Positions 32,701 to 43,738 of a DNA stretch of 64,000 nucleotides are shown piece by piece (the first letter of the stretch is position 1; every line of letters starts with the position of its first letter). Origin of the DNA: Zygnema cylindricum (Eukaryota; Streptophyta; Zygnematophyceae; Zygnematales; Zygnemataceae); contig JBBHKE010000303.1 of NCBI GenBank assembly GCA_037447655.1, forward strand, positions 391,465 to 455,464. The letters are read 5' to 3'. The notes below the pieces were generated by a model. It searched no databases. It was not told the DNA's origin and worked only from the letters and a program-made list of their open reading frames with translations. The position numbers and the translations under genes were made by a program.

Positions 32701-34308
32701 ATTACCGTAAAAATGAAAACAAATGTCATGTATTTTATTATAAATCCGAATCTCTGTACCAAGGCAAACTCAATAATCTGTTGCGAAAATTATCACGTGC
32801 ATTCACCTTCGATGAATAATTAGGCGTTTCAAAAGATTATTTTTGGATTTTTTCCTCATAACTGTTTTTGTTTTTTCGGAAAATAGAAAGTACTACTATT
32901 TCAATATTTTCAGTGATTTGACTCTCGCATACCTGTGCCATTTTTGGAATAAGTGAGGTCGTAGTTTCCGAGAGCGGCTTCTCCCATTGGTTCAAATCCC
33001 TGGTCGATAATTACACTTTGGAGAGGAGTCCGTTTTCTAAATGCGCCTCCCGTTTCGTTCAGCTTCGTATCTAAACATGAAATTGCGGTTGTGATTATAG
33101 TTCCAGCCACTTGGAGATCTCCTCCTTCCACACTATTTCCCCATGCTATACATTCGTTAACTAAAATCACGGCTCTCGAAAGACGTTTGTGAGTACCTCT
33201 GTAATCCAGAATTGCGAGATGGGCCTGAAAACACAAAGACGAAATTTGAATCTTATCTGAGTTTATTTTTGAGTGTGAGTTTTGAGCTTCTAAGTTTTGA
33301 GCTTCTAAGTTTTGAGCTTCTAAGGTTTTGAGTCAAGTTTTTTTCAGTATCCTGTTGTTAATTTAGTTAAATTAAGAATTTATGATATAGTTTGTGAGAA
33401 AAACCTTGTTCATGGGGAATTCCTCCAATGTCAGTATGCTTCTATTATATTTTTTGTTACTAGGATTAAGTTTAGAGAGTAGAAAACTAAGTAGGGATGA
33501 AAACAAGCCGTCATTGTTTCGAAGATTTGTTTGTTTTGTATTTTCCAATATCAATTTCCTTTTTCTCTTTTAAAAGCTTTTAGCTTGCTTTTTGTGGACA
33601 ACTTCCACGTCCTTCCGTTCATGACTTTTTTTCATATTGTAGACTTTATTTTGTTAGCGTATTTTAGCACAAGCTGTACATTTTTCTAAGAACTGCAGAT
33701 TTTACTTTTATTATTCTTTAGCACGGGAGGAAAAATACCCAGGAAAAAAAAAAGAACACGGATGGATAAAAGGGGCTTACAATTGCTTGATCAAGTGCGC
33801 CATATGTTTTTTTCATATTTCCTTTACAAATACTTGCTGCAATAGATTTCTGAGTTAAATTTTGGGCATTTCGGAGGGACGTTGGAATCTCGTCCGTACA
33901 GCTTCCATCTGACATTTCTCCGGAAGCTTCCTCCACATCTTCCTCCACATCTTCCTCGAAACCCTCTTCAGAGTATTCCTGGTAGTCTTCAGCGAAAGGT
34001 TTTTCCTGCATGCTCCGCTGAGCCCGGGTTGTACGACCGAGTGACTCCCACGTGTTAGGAAGCCATCTGGTGAGAGTTGCGACACGTGGCAGGCTCTCAT
34101 AGGCCGCATGTGCGAAAGGTTTCAATCGTGGAAGTTCGCCACGGAGTCGGTGTCGGATGAGTGTTTGGGAAAAGGAGGAGGAGGGAGAGGATTCTATAGA
34201 GTAAATACAGCAATTAAAAATAAGGAGGATTAAGATAGGAGGATAAAGAGACATGCTGGAGAGAGGATGGAGGGAGGAAGGGAGGGAGAGGAGCGAGAAG
34301 GAAAACAA
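29153..34308 (-). CDS. secreted tandem GH16 (XTH-like) protein with N-terminal inhibitor-like domain, 8 exons
   Basis: Exons (minus strand): 34308-33781, 33224-32933, 32678-32578, 32238-32048, 31151-30808, 30280-30180, 29966-29776, 29357-29153. All junctions are GT-AG and the phases join into 650 codons plus TGA. Residues 1-40 form a signal peptide; a second start at 34254 gives SLYPPILILLIFNCCIYSIE. An acidic run (EEGFEEDVEEDVEE) precedes a helical region (about 140-236: AILDYRGTHKRLSRAVILVN, AGTIITTAISCLDTKLNETG) that resembles pectin methylesterase inhibitors, a tentative match. GH16 domain 1 (about 257-440) reads SSIVFEMRG where GH16 enzymes have DEIDFExLG, so the nucleophile is gone. Domain 2 (about 462-650) keeps DEIDFEWLG with Glu531, Asp533, Glu535 and ends QYRNIQITSPVKK without the XTH C-terminal extension. 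It likely binds or remodels wall glucans outside the cell. Confidence 0.8.
29697..29769. repeat. (AG)n microsatellite in the last intron of the GH16 gene
   Basis: About 36 AG units, flanked by further purine-rich sequence from 29540. It lies six bases inside the intron that starts at 29775 on the minus strand, so the intron begins with a CT-rich tract right after the GTGCGT donor. Confidence 0.95.
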
Positions 34309-34769
34309 GCGAGGGATAAAGACGCGAAGGTGATAGAGACAAATATTCAGGCAGAAAGAAAGGGAGGAACGGAATAGATTTTACAGGTGAGGGAAGATAG
34401 AGGGAGGAATGGTAGGAGAGAGAGTGGCGGGGAACGAGAGAGGGAAGGGTAGGGGAAGATGGGCTTCAAGCGGCAGGAAGGGGAAAGAGTGTGTTGGACG
34501 CTTGTGGGAGAGGCGAATGTCCTTTGTCGGAATTTCCACTTATTTTATGGGCGTCTGTGTGCTGTACGGCGATCGAACGACAAACGGTGGTACTTTGACT
34601 TTGTCGTTTTCGGTCGGTGTGAGTCGGTCGTCACGGTTAAACTGGGCAGCCAATGAAAGCCGCCCTTACATTTTGATACATGTCGGCGGAAATGCGGTAG
34701 TCGGTGAATCCTGGCGGAATGTCGGTGAATTGGAATTCATTGGGGAAAAATGACTTAACGAAAGATTTA
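34309..34769. other. upstream region of the GH16 gene
   Basis: Contains CT-rich sequence on the minus strand (GGGAGG runs on the plus strand at 34260-34450), as is common in plant 5' leaders. No TATA box could be placed with confidence. Confidence 0.35.
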
Positions 34770-36507
34770 GGGTGCGTCTCCATGTACTTGAAACTTAGAG
34801 AATTTACTTTATTTTTTAGCGCAGATTCGGCGGACCCGGATTCTACATGTCCCTATGTGTAACACGAAACTGTTAATTAAAGGGTGTGACGATTGTATAC
34901 GCTGACAATGCCCGTGACGGCTGTTAACGTCTACAATCTGTGATGACGCACGTTATTTTTTGTAACTGCTTGTGACGTCGCATGCCTTTTCGTGACATTG
35001 TAGACGTACCGCCATCCATCCTGTGCCGTTTCACGGTTGAAGAAGACGCACTTTGCTTTTGCGTCGCCTGTCCGCTCGACGTGAAATGGCATCAGAATCT
35101 TGAACTTGAAATGGCATCAGAATCTTGAGACCCCTGGAGAAATAAAATCCGTATCAAGCGCAAACGCACAAAACCAGATAAATTGTGTAATTTGCTTCGT
35201 CGTACTTGAACGCAAACGGACAAAACATAGCGGATCGTGCATTTTCCGTCGTCGCTTGAATTCTTTTGAAAAATTTTGAAATTTTTTAACACGTGCAAAT
35301 ATGTGTTTCTATTTGTTTTTCGAAAATACTTTGTTTTAAAACACATCTTCCCTATTTTTTAAAGAAAAGTTTGAAGATGACGTTTTTTGGCGTGGCCGTG
35401 GGTCCAAGAACACAAGACGACAACATGTAGTACATCCTAAATTCGATGATGACCCAAAATGTACTTCTCATTTTCTCTATTTTTTTGTACGGTTGAAACT
35501 TACGCGGTATGGCTCTAAATTTTACAAGAAAACGACAGAAAAAAACCCTTACTTAGGGCGTGTCCCCATGTGTTCAAGTAAGGGTTTTTTTCCGTCGTTT
35601 CCACAGAAAATGGGACTTGTAACGAGAAAATATTACGCCGTACGAAAAATGGGCAAAAACACAAGTACATTTTGCGTCTTCTTCGAACTTGGAGGGTACG
35701 GCAATTTGGTGTTATTATCATCGCGACCCACTTCCTGTTCATCTTCACACTTGCACTGGAATCAAATCGCGACCTGATTTTTATCAAAATACTACCCTAT
35801 TGACGAATAGAAAACTTGTATTGCACGTGTCAAACGTTTTCGAAAAAAATTGCACGAAGGAAAGTACACGCTATTTTTTTCACTCCTCGTCACGCGCATG
35901 CACATAAGAAAATGAAAAACATGTACGGGAAAAATTTTGCAGGGGTCGCGAACCTCCACTTTCCTTCATGGGTCCTTTGCAAAATTTTACGGCGTCCTCG
36001 TCTTTCCCCCTCTTTCTCACTCGACCACTCCTCTTTCTCTCTTATTTACACGAGATGCGGCAATAATAGTATCAAATGAAAGTTATATATTTTTTCCTTT
36101 TTTTTGAATATTTTTGGTCTAAGTTTGATGGCATATCGAATGATAAAAGATAAGAAAACGAAATCGGGAAGCCATGGCGGAAAATGTACGTACTGATGAC
36201 GTCACATGGTAGCATGACTTCGCTATGTCACAAAACCCTAAACATCTACAACGTCACAAAAACCTCGACGTCTACAACCGTCGCCGTTTTTAGGAAGTTT
36301 CGTACTCGTCTACATTTCGTTTCGTAGACTGTCGCACATTTTGTAGACGTCTACAATTGTCACATATTCGAAGTAATGAACGCACAAGTAACGATTGACA
36401 TAGGCACACTTTGAAAAGTACACCGTAAAATTGGCGATAAAATCCAAAGTAACATTTCAAAGTTTCGGTTACATGGGGACACGCCCTTAGGCACATGGAC
36501 GGTCACG
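34770..36507 (+). mobile_element. Harbinger-like MITE H1, copy 2, split by a nested copy
   Basis: Starts GGGTGCGTCTCCATGTACTT after TTA at 34767-34769 and follows the internal sequence of the copy at 25233. Its right end is interrupted at CCCTTACTTA by the element at 35556-36486; the terminus GGCACATGGACGG then resumes after that element's TTA duplication. The right boundary is degenerate. Confidence 0.75.
35556..36486 (-). mobile_element. Harbinger-like MITE H1, reversed, nested (931 bp)
   Basis: Starts GGGCGTGTCCCCATGTGTTC and ends ACATGGGGACACGCCC with TTA at 35553-35555 and 36487-36489. The start GTAAGGGTTTTTTTCCGTCG corresponds to the reverse complement of the other copies' right end, so it lies in the opposite orientation. 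No coding capacity was seen. Confidence 0.85.
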
Positions 36508-37404
36508 TTTACTGGGAGTAATATTTTGATGAACTCTCCTGATTCTCCATCGGGTAATGCCAGGAAGGCATATATCGTCTACGCGCTTTATTACAAATGG
36601 TACCACGTAGCTTTATGTTCACACGCAAAGAATTGTCAAACATTTTAATAGCACAAAATTTGACTATCATATTTGTACCAACGAAATTTAAGATTTGTAG
36701 AAACGAAATAAATTTTAAGATTTGTACTTTCGTACTTTATTATTGTTCTTATAGCGCCATTATGTTTTAAACGCAGTCATTTCGGCGAAGGTCAACAGTC
36801 GGCCTTTTCCAATTCACTCGTCCGCCGTGGATCCTATCTTTTATTTCTTAGTGTACCGACCGTTCAAGGGCCATTGTGTGGCAAATGTCCTCTTTCAACA
36901 CACTTGAGGACATTAGCCAGACAATGGATAGAATGAGCGTTTGCTTCTAAGGCCTCCAAACTTTTACTGGCAGTAATGTTTTTATCACTTCTCCATCAGG
37001 TCGTGTCAGCAAGGCAACTATCGCCTACGTGCTTTCAACACGTAATGAAATATATTTTTCCAAGTAAACAACCTCCCGTTTTGCTTGAAGCATGTTCACC
37101 CTTATTCAACTTTTAATTCCATTCTCTATATTTTGACGGAAAACTGTTGAAATCTTCCAAGCAAGAACATGTAGTTGTGCATGGAAGTTTTGTTAGGGCA
37201 AGTTTTTGTTAAAAACATATGATAATATGTTCTTCCCTCGGGACCTAAAATCTACGCGTTTTTTGTACCCGTCCGTAAAATTACATTTGCGGCGGCACGG
37301 GAGATTTCAAGATTACAAGCATACACGAAATGGAAATCTTCTAAGTGGATAAATGTCAATAATTCATCAAGAAACCCATCAAATTGTTCTTCGTTTTCAA
37401 GTTC
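36508..37404. other. no gene seen
   Basis: Two short stretches, near 36540-36600 and 36985-37040, share TCTCCATCrGG, CAGnAAGGC and CTACGyGCTTT words and have a relative near 57040. This suggests fragments of another dispersed repeat. Confidence 0.4.
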
Positions 37405-38095
37405 GGGTCCCCATGTAATCTTCAGTCAGCAAACATACTTTTTTATTATAGCTAAGATTCTTCACGATTTTAAGTGTCTTAATGCTTAAAAACGAAATAG
37501 TTACTTAAGTCTATGACCATTGTATAAGTCGACAATGCCTATGATGGTTGTCAACATCTACTATTTGTGTCAGGGGACCTTGTTTTTTGAAACTGCTTGT
37601 GACGTCGTAGGACTTTGCGTGACATTGTAGAAGTACAACCTTCCAACCCTGTGTCGTTCATGGTTGAGGAAGGTGCCTTTGCCTTTGCTCCTCTTATCTG
37701 GTCGCGATGAAAGGAGATTGAATTCCATATACCCCTACAAAAAAAAATTCGGAAGGATACAAACGGACAAAAAAAAAAAATCATGTAATTCTCCTCTTTG
37801 AAAAAATTCCTTTAAAACGTGCGAAGTTGTTTTTCTATTTGTGGAGCGGTGATACTTTACTTTAGAACATATCTCCAACGTGTTTAAATGTAAAGTTTGA
37901 AAATGACGTGGGCTGATGTGGCCATGTGTCAAAAAACACGAAAGACAACCGATAGTACACTAAGTTTGAACATGACAGAAATTGTATTAAAGGATATTTC
38001 GCTTTCTTTGTTTAACTATAAATTTGCTAGTATGGCGTTAGGTTGTTGAGGAAAAAGAAAAAAAAACCCTTACTTTGGAACATGGGGATACACCC
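37405..38095 (+). mobile_element. Harbinger-like MITE H1, degraded copy
   Basis: Bounded by GGGTCCCCATGTAATC and ACATGGGGATACACCC, and contains the shared CGACAATGCC and GACATTGTAGAAGTAC segments plus a CCCTTACTTTGGAACATGG end. The flanking trinucleotides no longer match, so it is an old copy. Confidence 0.7.
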
Positions 38096-39351
38096 AAATG
38101 TAACTCTACCGATGGAGTGCGTTTCATATTGTATATTTCAAACGTTTTGTAAGGACAATGTGATACGAAAATCGATGCAGTGTCCTCAAAATTTAACCAC
38201 GTCAACAATAACACGACGGTTGCTTTATATGTTGATAACGCATGGTTTGCGAGCTATCTTATATTTTTAGTGTTTGTGCCAAATGCCTTTAATACAATTC
38301 GACGTAATGGTATATTTAGGGAGCTTGGGCAAGTATCGTCGCCACGATCATCAGCAAGCCAAATCTTCTCGTTTGTTTGAGCCTTTCATTGTAGACCAAG
38401 ATCCCTCGCCTTTCCCATTGCAAGCAAACTAGGCAATGGTGTCACCTTAGAATGCACGATTGGCACCAATCAAGTGAATATGTAAAGGACACGTTTTTTT
38501 GTTATAGTACACTTTTGATATTCAACGACATCAGCAACAACTTTCTCTGTTGGATTATTCCCTTGTATCGAGAATGACGTGCATATTGTGGGCATGTTAA
38601 TCAAATACTCTATGTGACTTTGAACTACTTTCAATCTCTTTATCAAGCAATATTTCAAAGATCAAAATCATCACCAAGCCGTCTCTATGTCTGGAATAGT
38701 GTCCTCCGGATTTGTCGAAACATATTTCTCCTTTACAATTTTTCATATTGCTTCCTTAGAGGAGGGCGTTAAAGCTTCGGGTAATCCCTTGGAAGTCGTT
38801 TCCGTCTTAAACGAAGTAATTTGTGAAATAGTGTTGGAAGACTCGTGTCATCAAGACCTGTCCGACCATCAAGTGGTATTTGCAATCCTATCAAGGTGAC
38901 TTGTTCAACATCCACTCCATCCCACGCATATTCACCCATTACCTACTTCATTTCTATCTTGTTTTCAAGACTTTGATGATTTTCTTTCTACATTGTCGCA
39001 CCACCTAAATGGACATGCAATTGCTGATTGGAGGAAATGACTTTTTGGTCGTGAACAACCTAGTCTCCAAGTTTTGAATTGCTTCTAGTCTTAATTTTCG
39101 TGGCCACAATTGAGCCACTAGTAAATCTAGGTGAACAAGGCTTTATTACGAAAGCAATATGGGATGTTTAGGTCGTTAGGTTTTGGTGGCTCCCACCCCA
39201 ACCTCTGGCTTGCTCGCTGATCTAATCCAAATTGCAGTCCAATTCGTCCTTAATGTGTAGTACTCTTCTCTTAGCTCGTGCACTCTCGCACTTCCGCTGA
39301 TCGAAGCATAAAGTCAAGTTTGCACCTTTCTACAGTGTTGTCGCCAATAAC
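38096..39351. other. no recognised gene
   Basis: Short open frames only: 38043-38270, 38180-38380 and 38687-38899 on the plus strand. None shows a known domain. Composition is close to that of the palindrome that follows, so it may belong to the same unknown element. Confidence 0.4.
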
Positions 39352-41158
39352 TTGTAAGTGCAGCCACGCGTATCGGAGCAACTAGTCGTCGTTCAATGTG
39401 AAATCCCGTAGAGGTCTCAACTTTTAAGCAGTCCTCCACTTGCTTACTTTCTTATTTTGGTTGAGGCTATTGCGTGGTTACTAGCAACACAATTTTTTTT
39501 TCGGCACCTTGTTTCACACTTAAATAATTTGCATGTTTTTTGCTCATACACTTATGTTTGCCTTATGCATCATTTTCCCATTACTTACATTGTGCTTCCA
39601 AGCAACATATTGATGGCAATGTGGGCCATCTAAGATTAGTTACTCACGTGGAGGGGAACGGATTGTAGCAAAAGATTTAATGTGGGGTGCAATCAGGGTT
39701 GTTGGAGTCAAAGTGAGGCACACGTAAGGAGGTTTGTCATATACTTTGCGCGTTTGACCTCATTCGAGAGTTCTTTAATGCACTCGGCTTGACTTGGTTT
39801 TTCTTCATAACGTCAGAGGGAGCATCCGTGACAAGTCACATGTTTTTTCTCGTTTGGCTTTCCATTTGGATGTGGGGATCGGAGACCAAGCCACTTCTAA
39901 AATATGAGATTACTCTCACCAACACCATACAAACTAATTTGTTCTTTTTGCAGTGGAGTTTTTTGTATCTTAGGCAAGTGGACTCTTGTTACCATTATGC
40001 TCGTATAATTTTTGAATCCAAGTTACAAATGAGCCTTTCGTGGATCCAATTGGTTGATTTCTACTTTCAACTTGTATCGTTTGTTCTTCAACAAGCTCAA
40101 GCCACGACCATTTTTTTGCGAAGTATGGTGGTAGATGACAAGAGAAACGTTCGAGGTTTTGCTCCAAAAGATATTGTCCACATTGACGACCTTTGTGATT
40201 GTCGATCTTATTTTAATATAGTACTGATAATTTCATATGGCGTTCGTTACTTTTCATTGTGAATAGTGGGTCAAGTTTGTTGGTTTCTACAAAAATTACT
40301 ATAGTGCACGCAAATGATTCAATTGCAACAATCATAGTGGGGAACTTACAGGATGCTAGGCCACAGGTAGTTGGACGGATAAAAGGTCGATTTCACGTTG
40401 TAGAGAAGAAAGTGCGATATGGCTTTTTGTGGGTATGGAGGATACGAGGGCGACATCATTTTTAGTTGTAAAAATTGTCAAGGAGTTGTGGGATGTTGGA
40501 GAGTAAGGTGCAAAAAAATGCAGGTCGGAGGCCATGGTAAAAATCTAGTGTTGTGTATCGATAGGCTCTTACCAATAACTGATATGTATTTTTTTTAACC
40601 TACCGATAATCGGTATATTGGTTGAATATACTGGTAAGGGAATTATCGCGATAAACTACCAATATATTGCGATAGACTATTGATAATTATCACGGTCACT
40701 TTGTACCGTGGTATGGAATGGACTGTGAAACAATTTCAACCCCCCCTTTTATTGTGATAACTCTTGATGTACTTTTTTTTGTACTGCAATTTCGTGCAGT
40801 GCCCCTCAAACTGATATATTGGCGATAATTTTTGTTGTTTCGGGAGAGATATATCGGGACCTGTCACTGTTCGATAATTGGTAATATTGGTTAACGAATG
40901 TATCGCGATATAAACTTACCCAATACACAACACTACAAAAATCATTAAACTAACAACGCCTCCCTCTTCGTTATCAAATGACACTAGTATTAAAAATAAT
41001 TGGGCGAGGCACTTTGGAAGCAACCACTGGTAAAGAGGGCTCTCAATCTGTCAAAATGGTCGATAGATTCTCACTTAGGAATTAGAAGGGATCTGCACCT
41101 TTTATAAGAGATCTAATCCTTCTCCACTTTTTGTGTTGGTATCCTCAAAGTAGAATAG
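39352..41158 (+). repeat. left arm of a 4.4-kb imperfect palindrome
   Basis: Inverted match to 41936-43738, checked at four places: the edges (39352-39490 against 43600-43738), 39611-39740 against 43370-43500, the GGACGGATAAAAG region near 40375 against 42730, and 40925-41158 against 41936-42175. It contains a 157-codon open frame at 39789-40262 whose peptide is conserved in the other arm (VDS, YA, QLVSF, LQQAQAT, FLR, VHIDD). A small inverted unit GTGTTGTGTATCG...CAATACACAACAC lies at 40547-40937. Confidence 0.8.
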
Positions 41159-41935
41159 TGGGGCTCAGTCAAGGATATTGGGTCAAAGATAGCGCGATAA
41201 CTGCTTGGCAGTTATGGGAAGGACTTGTAGTTTTGGGGTTAGTGAATAGGAAAATGAAAAGGGGCGTAGGGGTTAACATCAACCAATTAGGGAAGACAAA
41301 AGCTAATGGAGGTGATTTGAGAAGCTACTTCATTAAAACTAGTAAAAATAGTAAAAACATTTTGTGAGAGAAAAACATGTTTGAACTTCAGCCTAAACTC
41401 ATTTTGGGCTCTTACAATGACACATTTCCACGGGTGAACCATTGTAAGATCAAGAAATCTTATGATTATATGCCGCTACTTTTTGGATGAGATAGAGGAG
41501 ACCTGATCCCTTAAAGCCAGAACAAGAATTAGATCATATAGAAGAGTGGGTGTTTGCCTCGTTGGGGGGAGGACGCCAAAAGGGATATAAATCTCCAGAA
41601 ATGAAGGTTGAGAAAAGTAGCACTTCCTTGGTTTTGTCTCCGGAAGTTGTTACAAGTAACTAAACACATCTCTTATTCGTACACATGAAAATGGCCTTCT
41701 TTTTTCTGACAAATGATTCCTTTTGGACACCCTTCCTCAACCTTTTCCCTCATCAACGGGACAAGGGAAGCTTGATTCACTAAAAGACCACAGTCACCTC
41801 AGAAGGTTATTTTCTCCGATAGTTCTTCTAAGGATATAAACCTGATGATTTTTTTGCAAACATCACTTCACAAACATTTGTAACTGGAAAATATTATACA
41901 AACAATATATTTTTTTCTGACCTCGATTGACCCCC
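41159..41935. other. spacer of the palindrome
   Basis: About 780 bp of single-copy centre. It includes repeat R2 sequence (41690-41840, shared with 23130-23300). No coding region was recognised. Confidence 0.6.
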
Positions 41936-43738
41936 CCCCTTTTCTACTTTGGAATGTCAACAAAGAAAGTGGATAAGGATGGGAACTTTAGTAGAAGGAG
42001 CAGGTCCCTTGTAATACCTAAATGATAATTTATCGCCAATTCTGACGGATCGGGAGCCCCCTTTACTAATGGTTGCTTCCAAAGTGCCCCACGCAATTCT
42101 TTTAATATTAGTGTCGTTTGATACGTAAGAGGGAGGTGTTGCTAGTTTAATGATTTTTGTAGTGTCGTGTATCGTGTAATTTCATATCGCGATTGATTGA
42201 TTACCAATTTTATCAGTTATCAAACAGTGTGGGGTCTCGATATATCTCTTTAGAACCAAAAAGAAAAATTCGCCGATATATCGGTGTGAGGGGGGTTGTC
42301 CCAACCAGAGGGAACTGAGGTAAGGAAGCAGAGCACAAAATGAAGAGTTATCGCAATAGGGAGGGGTTTGATTTTTCTATCAAAATCCATTCCGTAAAAC
42401 AGTTCAAAGTTATCGTGATAATTATAAGCCCGATAATTATCAGTAATCAGTTGCAATATATCGATTACGTGTCGCGATAATTCCCAATGTATTGAACCAA
42501 TATACCGATTATCGGTAGGTCAAAATAAAGTTCATATCTGTTATAGGCAAGTGGCGGCCGATAGACACCGCAAGATTTATATCATGGCCTCTAACCTACT
42601 TTTTTATGCATCGTACTCTCTAACATTCTACTTTTTGGTTGTTACCACCACCTCTGATGTTGCCCTCGGATCTTGCGTACCCAAAAATGGCCATGTCTCC
42701 TCCTCTACAACTGGAAACCGATCTTTTATCCGTCCAACTACCTCTGGCCTGACATCCTCTAAGTTCCCCCTATGGTTGTTGCCGACGAGTCTAGTGATTG
42801 CACGATAGTAATTTGCGAAGGAACCACCGAACTTGAGCCACTACTCACACCAAAAATTAACTAACGACATATGAGCTACTCCGCACTATATTAAGATAAG
42901 GACCACAAAAGTCGTCGATGTGGACTAGATCCTTTTGAAGGAAAGTGTCGAAGGTTCCGCTTGATATCTGCCGCCATGTTCGCAAAAAGGGGATTGTGGC
43001 TTGAGCTTGTTGAAGGGCAAACGATACAAGTTGAAGGTAGAAAGCAACCGAAAGGATCCACGGAGGGCTCCTTTGTAACTAGGATATAAATTTTTTACAA
43101 GCATATTCGCAATAGGAGTCCACAGATCGAAAAATACTAACCCCAAAAAAACAAACTTTGTATGGTTTCGGTGAGAGTAATCTCATATTTTAGAAGTGGC
43201 TTCGCCTCGGGCCTCTACGTCTATTTGCAAAGCGACACGAGAAAAACCATGTGTGCGATTCCAATGTGTGAGGACTCATCACGATTGCTCTCTCTAGCGT
43301 TGTGAAGGAAAACCAAAACGACCCATGTGCTTCAAAGACCTCTCAAATGATGTCAGGGGATTGAATTTTATGACAAACCTCTCCTTACATGTGCCCAATT
43401 TGACTCCAACAACCCCGATTGCACCCCACATTAAATCTTGTGCTACAATCCGTTCCCCTCCACGTCAGTAACTAATCTTAGACGGACCACATTGCCATCA
43501 ATATGTTGCTTCGAGACACAACATAAGTAATGGAAAAGTGACGCATGAGGAAAAGAACATGCTACTTATTCAAGTGTGAAACAGGGTGCCACAAAAGTTG
43601 GTGTGGCTAGTAACCACGCACTAGCCTCGACCAAAGAAAGAAAGTAAGCATGTGGAAGACTGCTCAAAAAGTAGGTGTCTACAGGATTTCAACATTTAAC
43701 GGCTACTAGTTGCTCCAATACGCGAGGTTGCACTTAAA
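41936..43738 (-). repeat. right arm of the 4.4-kb imperfect palindrome
   Basis: Reverse complement partner of 39352-41158. Its minus-strand reading at 43090-42900 gives FYLQLVSFALQQAQATIPFL and LVHIDDFC, which parallels the peptide of the left arm, although a stop is present. Divergence between arms is substantial, so this is not an assembly mirror artefact. Confidence 0.8.
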
